A stretch of DNA of 64,000 bases from Janibacter limosus NBRC 16128 (GTDB lineage: Bacteria; Actinomycetota; Actinomycetes; Actinomycetales; Dermatophilaceae), in NCBI RefSeq assembly GCF_001570985.1, contig NZ_BCSS01000012.1:20530-84529 (forward strand), read 5' to 3'. Below the pieces are notes generated by a model. That model saw only the letters and a program-made list of their open reading frames with translations. It had not been told where the DNA came from and did no database searches. How positions within the stretch are numbered: position 1 is the stretch's first letter; every line of letters begins with the position of its first letter. Of this stretch, positions 61,293 to 64,000 are shown piece after piece. Made by a program: the position numbers and the translations under genes.

Positions 61293-62166
61293 GTGCCCGG
61301 TTGGTCTCCTCCGGCGCCTCCTCGGGCACGAAGGCGCCGACCCCGGGCAGGCTGCGCACGGACAACGGGCCGGAGACGTGTCGCTCGCACTCGGCGGCCA
61401 TCGTGGTGAGCGAGGTGGGGTCTTCCGCCCCGTGCAGGTGGAGCACCGGGACGTCGATGCGCGACTTGACCCGCTGGAGGTAGCGCAGGCCTGTGGGGTT
61501 GAACCGGCAGCGGTAGAACCACCGGTGGTACTCGGCCGCAGCCACCCCGGCGAAGGGAAGGGCCATCGCCTCCGTATAGCGCTCGGCGACTTCATCGGTG
61601 ATCCAGGAGTGGTCGGGACCCGACCACTGCCGCAACCGGCGGGCGACGCTGACCGACTGGCGCTCGGAGGCGAAGGGGGTCTGCATGGCTCGCAGGTAGC
61701 GATTGGCTCGCCACTGGACCGGGTGGCGCCACATCGCGTGGTGGAAGACCGCCGGGTGCGGCATGCCGATCGGCGCGATCGCGGCGGTCACCTCCGGGTG
61801 GTGCGTGGGCATGCTCCAGACAAAGGTGGCGCCGAGCCCCAGCCCGACGAGAGCAACCCGCTCAGCACCGAGGCTGCGGATGATGGCTGCCAGGTCGTCG
61901 CATGCGGTGGGGGCGTCGTAGCCCGATGGTGGTTTGTCGCTCGCCCCGAAGCCGCGCAGGTCGACGGCGACGGCCCGGTACCCGGCGGCGGCGACAGCCG
62001 GGAGCTGGTCACGCCAGCTCCACCAGTACTGCGGGTACCCGTGGACGAACACGACAACGGGCCCGGTTCCCGTCGACGTGACGTGGAACCGGGCCCCATT
62101 GGCCGAGACGAATCGGTGCTCCCACGGGCCGTCGACGAGCGCGGCCGCGGCGTCGGGCGGGTTCAG
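61255..62166 (-). CDS. EphE-like alpha/beta hydrolase lacking catalytic residues
   Basis: A 303-residue alpha/beta-hydrolase fold protein related to EphE (Rv3670). The oxyanion motif HGYPQYWW (42-49) is present, but the nucleophile elbow reads GLGLG (108-112) with Gly at the nucleophile position, and the final GVGAFVPEEAP has Ala278 where the catalytic His stands. Only the acidic AEDP remains. So it probably has no hydrolase activity. The only start giving the whole fold is a CTG at 62166, overlapping the stop of the holin gene by 3 bases (CTGA); this start is inferred. Confidence 0.75.
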   Translation of the reverse strand: MNPPDAAAALVDGPWEHRFVSANGARFHVTSTGTGPVVVFVHGYPQYWWSWRDQLPAVAAAGYRAVAVDLRGFGASDKPPSGYDAPTACDDLAAIIRSLGAERVALVGLGLGATFVWSMPTHHPEVTAAIAPIGMPHPAVFHHAMWRHPVQWRANRYLRAMQTPFASERQSVSVARRLRQWSGPDHSWITDEVAERYTEAMALPFAGVAAAEYHRWFYRCRFNPTGLRYLQRVKSRIDVPVLHLHGAEDPTSLTTMAAECERHVSGPLSVRSLPGVGAFVPEEAPEETNRALIEWLAAVQPSA

Positions 62167-62621
62167 CTGCCCGGCTTGATGGCGGCGACAGTCTCCTGGG
62201 CATTGCGGATCGCCCTCTGCGGCACGGTGTTGGCCTTGGCCTTCTTCAGCGCCTTGAGTCCGATGAGTCCGGCGACGGCCGCGAAGATGAAGAGCACCAC
62301 CGTGATGATGAGGTAGCCGGCCCACACGGGCAGCCAGACTGCGATGACCTGGGCCAAGGTGTGGAAGAGGAAGATCAGGCCGAGCAGCCCGAGGAAGGCG
62401 GCGACAGCGAGGAGGGCCGCTCCCTTGCCTCCGAAGGAGAGGCCCTTGGTGACCTCGGACTTGGCGAGCTGGATCTCGCTCTGGACCAATGCCGAGATGT
62501 CGTGCGACGCGTCTGCCACGAGCTGGCCGACCGAGCGCTCGGCCTCGCCCGGAGCGGGCTGACCGACGAGGCGCCGGGTGGCGGGGTCAGTGCTAACGGT
62601 GCGGGCCTGATCGTTGCTCAT
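62163..62621 (-). CDS. Phage holin family protein (actinobacterial holin X-like)
   Basis: A 152-residue membrane protein: a polar N-terminus, a helix LVADASHDISALVQSEIQLA typical of the family, two membrane segments (about 68-92 and 97-122) and a basic tail. Encoded next to ephE in mycobacteria and other actinomycetes, so it is a chromosomal envelope protein, not a phage gene. Probably translationally coupled to the downstream hydrolase. Confidence 0.87.
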   Translation of the reverse strand: MSNDQARTVSTDPATRRLVGQPAPGEAERSVGQLVADASHDISALVQSEIQLAKSEVTKGLSFGGKGAALLAVAAFLGLLGLIFLFHTLAQVIAVWLPVWAGYLIITVVLFIFAAVAGLIGLKALKKAKANTVPQRAIRNAQETVAAIKPGS

Positions 62622-62847
62622 GCTGCTCCTGGTCGATATGTGTGTCGAGCGGCCACCAAGGGTGGCCCGTGGTTCTCGCTGTCACCCTACCCACGAGTCG
62701 CGTCAACTGAGGGAACGTACGGCTTTGGAGGCCTCCGCCTCGGTGATCGCGAAGGGAGGGCGACGCACGGGGGAAGTTGTGGTGAACCTTGTCCGGATCG
62801 GCCTCCGTTGCGCCTCGGTACCGGCGGATCCGGGCCACCATCGGGGT

Positions 62848-63660
62848 ATGACGTACGGCGAGGAGTCGACTCCGCTGGCCATCGGTCACCGAGGTGGTGC
62901 CGGACTGGCGCCGGAGAACACGCTTGCGGCCTTCTCCAGGTCGACTGCGCTGGGACTGCGGTACCTCGAGAGCGATGTGAGGCTGACTGCCGATGGCCAC
63001 CTCGTCTGCTTCCACGATGACGTCCTTGACCGTTGCACGACAGGCACCGGACGCCTGGGGGAGCGGACTCTTGCCGACTTGCACCGACGTGTCCGTGTCG
63101 CGGGTGTCGAACTAATCCCCACACTCGAGGAGGCGCTCGCTTCCTTCCCCGAGGCCTGCTTCACCGTGGACCTGAAGGACCGAGCCGCGATCGCACCGAT
63201 GGCTCGTCTCCTCCAACGGCGGGACTATGCCGAGCGCGTGTGCGTGGCCGGTGCATGGGACGGCTGGCTGCAACACCTGGCCTCTCAGGTGCCCCACGTG
63301 CGAACGGCCTTGGGCTGGCGCTCGTTGGTGGCCCTGATCTCGGCTGCCAAGGCCGGCGTGCCGCCACCGGCTTCAGTCGTCCGCGGGCGCTTCGCCCACG
63401 TACCCATCCAGCTGGGTCGTCTGCCCATCCACTCGCCCGGGCTCGTGCGACGAGCCCATCGACTCGGCGTGCGGGTGATCGTGTGGACAGTCGATGACCC
63501 TGCGCAGATGCACGAACTGCTGGACATGGGGGTCGACGGGATCATCACGGACCGGCCCGACCGTCTCCGCTCGCTCATGATCAGCAGGGGGGTGTGGACT
63601 CCCATGGGCGGCGACTTCGCGACCCCCACGGACCGCATCCCCGAGCCGATCAGGTCCTGA
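62848..63660 (+). CDS. Glycerophosphodiester phosphodiesterase
   Basis: A 270-residue TIM-barrel enzyme. GHRGGAGLAPENTLAAF (14-30) with HRG and PEN, then LESDVRLTADGHLVCFHD (metal-binding Glu, Asp and the second His) and the C-terminal VWTVDDP are the GDPD motifs. It releases an alcohol and glycerol-3-phosphate from glycerophosphodiesters. ATG 62848; a longer in-frame reading upstream is not supported. No signal peptide, so cytosolic. Confidence 0.93.
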   Translation: MTYGEESTPLAIGHRGGAGLAPENTLAAFSRSTALGLRYLESDVRLTADGHLVCFHDDVLDRCTTGTGRLGERTLADLHRRVRVAGVELIPTLEEALASFPEACFTVDLKDRAAIAPMARLLQRRDYAERVCVAGAWDGWLQHLASQVPHVRTALGWRSLVALISAAKAGVPPPASVVRGRFAHVPIQLGRLPIHSPGLVRRAHRLGVRVIVWTVDDPAQMHELLDMGVDGIITDRPDRLRSLMISRGVWTPMGGDFATPTDRIPEPIRS

Positions 63661-64000
63661 GCGGGCAAAAACCGCGAAAAATCGGGCCAGTGCACCCTCC
63701 TGGCGAGCTGGGTGGAGAGTCGATTTGGCGCATCGCGCAGCAGTGATCTAATGTTCTCGATGTCAGCCCGAGAGGGAGGAACGGACACCAAGCGGAGGCT
63801 CTTGTAGCCGCCCCAGGCAGGCCGGTCCCGCGGACTGACTCTTCCACTCCGAGTCTGTGCCCAGGTGCTTTTGCGCCAGGAACACGGACTTGGAAGCACA
63901 GCAGCTCGACTGCTAGTGTCGGAGATCGCCGCAGGCGAGAAACCCGCTGAGATTCCTTGAGGAAGCAAGCGAGTTTGGCCCGCGTCGGTTCGAGTGGTAA
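63661..64000 (+). promoter_or_regulatory. Probable rRNA operon promoter and leader region
   Basis: About 340 bases without a supported gene. TTGGCG (63725-63730) and TAATGT (63749-63754) with an 18-base gap, and TTGGAA (63890-63895) and TAGTGT (63914-63919) with an 18-base gap, make two tandem promoters. After them the sequence (GAGAAACCCGCTGAG onward) looks like an rRNA leader, with alternating purine stretches and no open frame. A 16S rRNA gene is expected past the right edge. Confidence 0.6.

Noticed and set aside
62163..62621. Holin as sign of a prophage
   Set aside because: The gene is part of the conserved ephE neighbourhood and no phage genes are near.
63285..63968. Minus-strand frame across the end of the GDPD gene and the right-edge region
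   Set aside because: Overlaps the GDPD gene and the promoter-like region; low-quality composition.

Overview
The window is about 70% GC, densely coded on both strands, rich in GTG starts and 1-4 base gene overlaps, and ends most transcripts with long GC hairpins lacking a U-tract. Gene content and order point to an actinomycete, probably of the Micrococcales (an Intrasporangiaceae-like genus such as Janibacter would fit; this is inference). Two blocks match the mycobacterial chromosome in order: dnaX-recR-ask-asd, and metallophosphatase-ponA2-two ArsA-like ATPases-DUF4177-RidA-MBL-crp-nth-NUDIX-ephE-holin. No phage, insertion sequence, CRISPR array or complete mobile element was seen; this is ordinary core chromosome with some decaying and unusual genes.

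Layout. 1-14 kb: the 5' part of GTP-type PEP carboxykinase, two paired acyl-CoA dehydrogenases, a secreted subtilase, and a leftward run made of the B12-dependent fused mutase icmF with its MarR-type regulator, two DUF202 membrane proteins and a BtuF-like metal or corrinoid receptor; then sodA and a coupled aminotransferase-FluC-FluC operon. 14-24 kb: a lipoprotein, an MFS transporter coupled to a PLP decarboxylase, an acetolactate-synthase-like TPP enzyme, the proton-translocating transhydrogenase pntAB, and a PadR/permease-prefix pair. 24-35 kb: upp, tadA, tRNA-Ser(CGA), envelope proteins, a HerA/YjgR-like ATPase, a WXG100-like protein coupled to L-2-hydroxyglutarate oxidase, and two coupled stand-alone condensation-domain proteins.

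35-46 kb: tRNA-Ser(GGA), the SRP RNA, a membrane-anchored coiled-coil protein, an FMN reductase, dnaX, recR, DUF5063, aspartate kinase, an Asd-like protein lacking the catalytic cysteine, a double LytR_C protein and PPi-type phosphofructokinase. 46-50 kb: crotonase, YchJ, DUF1275, a VOC/GntR operon and the remnant of an acyl-CoA ligase, then tRNA-Pro(CGG). 50-63.7 kb: the conserved cell-wall and crp-nth neighbourhood. Here the usual marP and whiB4 genes are missing and the EphE-like hydrolase has lost its catalytic residues. The last 340 bases carry two strong promoter-like elements and probably lead into an rRNA operon just beyond the window.

The most unusual observations are the Asd-like and EphE-like proteins without catalytic residues, the condensation-domain pair, matched operator-like motifs at three regulator loci, a frequent CGAAGGG word that recurs in terminator stems, a nested inverted-repeat region at 58.9-59.0 kb, and five 9-base tandem repeats upstream of the double LytR_C gene.
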